Below are positions 14,753 through 14,801 of a DNA stretch of 14,801 nt, one piece after another. The DNA is taken from assembly GCA_019242065.1 (NCBI GenBank), contig JAFAWJ010000835.1, positions 1 through 14,801 of the forward strand. Reading direction: 5' to 3'. This DNA comes from Chloroflexota bacterium. Its GTDB lineage: Bacteria; Chloroflexota; UBA6077; CF-72. Every line of letters starts with the position of its first letter. Positions within the stretch are counted from its first letter, which is position 1. The notes beneath the pieces were generated by a model. The model did not search any database. It was not told the origin of the DNA and worked only from the letters and a program-made list of their open reading frames with translations. The position numbers and the translations under genes were made by a program.

Positions 14753-14801
14753 ATGTCTTCGAATCGTCCCGTCGAGGACTGGGACCAGGGGCCGCCGTCG
14801 C
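14753..14801 (+). CDS. Possible 5' end of a gene running off the window
   Basis: An ATG at 14753 opens a frame that stays open to the end of the window and encodes 16 residues beginning MSSNRPVEDWDQGPPS. The composition is natural for a protein N-terminus, and GAGACGGGG lies a suitable distance upstream. A second ATG at 14733 in another frame is also open to the end, so the choice is uncertain. It would be divergent from the solute-binding protein gene. No family can be named. Confidence 0.3.
   Translation, partial: MSSNRPVEDWDQGPPS

Overview
The window is GC-rich, gene-dense bacterial DNA. It holds 13 intact or near-intact genes, one clearly broken gene and two gene fragments cut by the window edges. 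The mix suggests a Gram-positive-like or monoderm soil or thermophile lineage. It includes a secreted glutamic (G1) peptidase, a Tat-exported F420-type LLM oxidoreductase, a stand-alone LigD-type polymerase, a DUF2382 stress protein, an MscL with a C-terminal zinc ribbon, and a Tat/lipoprotein solute-binding protein. Chloroflexota (Thermomicrobia or relatives) fits best and Actinomycetota is the main alternative. This is inference from gene content; no marker gene is present.

Layout. Positions 1-114 carry the 3' end of an unknown gene. Plus strand, 227-3630: a membrane-anchored G1 peptidase, then a small multi-pass membrane protein followed at once by a phytoene-desaturase-like FAD oxidoreductase (stop and start 5 bases apart). 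A GC-rich hairpin abuts the ribosome-binding site of the membrane protein. Minus strand, 3636-8459: five intact genes run leftward. These are a Tat-type LLM oxidoreductase, an overlapping short-chain dehydrogenase (SDR), a DUF2382 stress protein, a Gln/Gly-rich small protein and mscL. The run ends at a strong terminator whose hairpin lies in the last codons of mscL. Beyond it is an SDR pseudogene with an internal deletion and a second frameshift.

Plus strand, 8622-12712: a LigD-type polymerase, a YghA/YdaD-like SDR, a formyltransferase-fold enzyme overlapping the SDR by 4 bases, and a family 2 glycosyltransferase. The last two look like a small sugar-modification unit. Minus strand, 12842-14518: a family 5 (peptide/nickel type) ABC solute-binding lipoprotein with no permease or ATPase gene beside it in the window. 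Its upstream region has candidate dyads and a weak promoter. A possible new gene starts at 14753 and runs off the end.

How the genes work together. The minus-strand group (DUF2382, Gln-rich protein, MscL) reads as an envelope and osmotic-stress set. The plus-strand peptidase and the solute-binding protein suggest extracellular peptide use. The formyltransferase and glycosyltransferase suggest synthesis or decoration of a surface glycan. No CRISPR array, tRNA, rRNA, insertion sequence or phage gene was seen.
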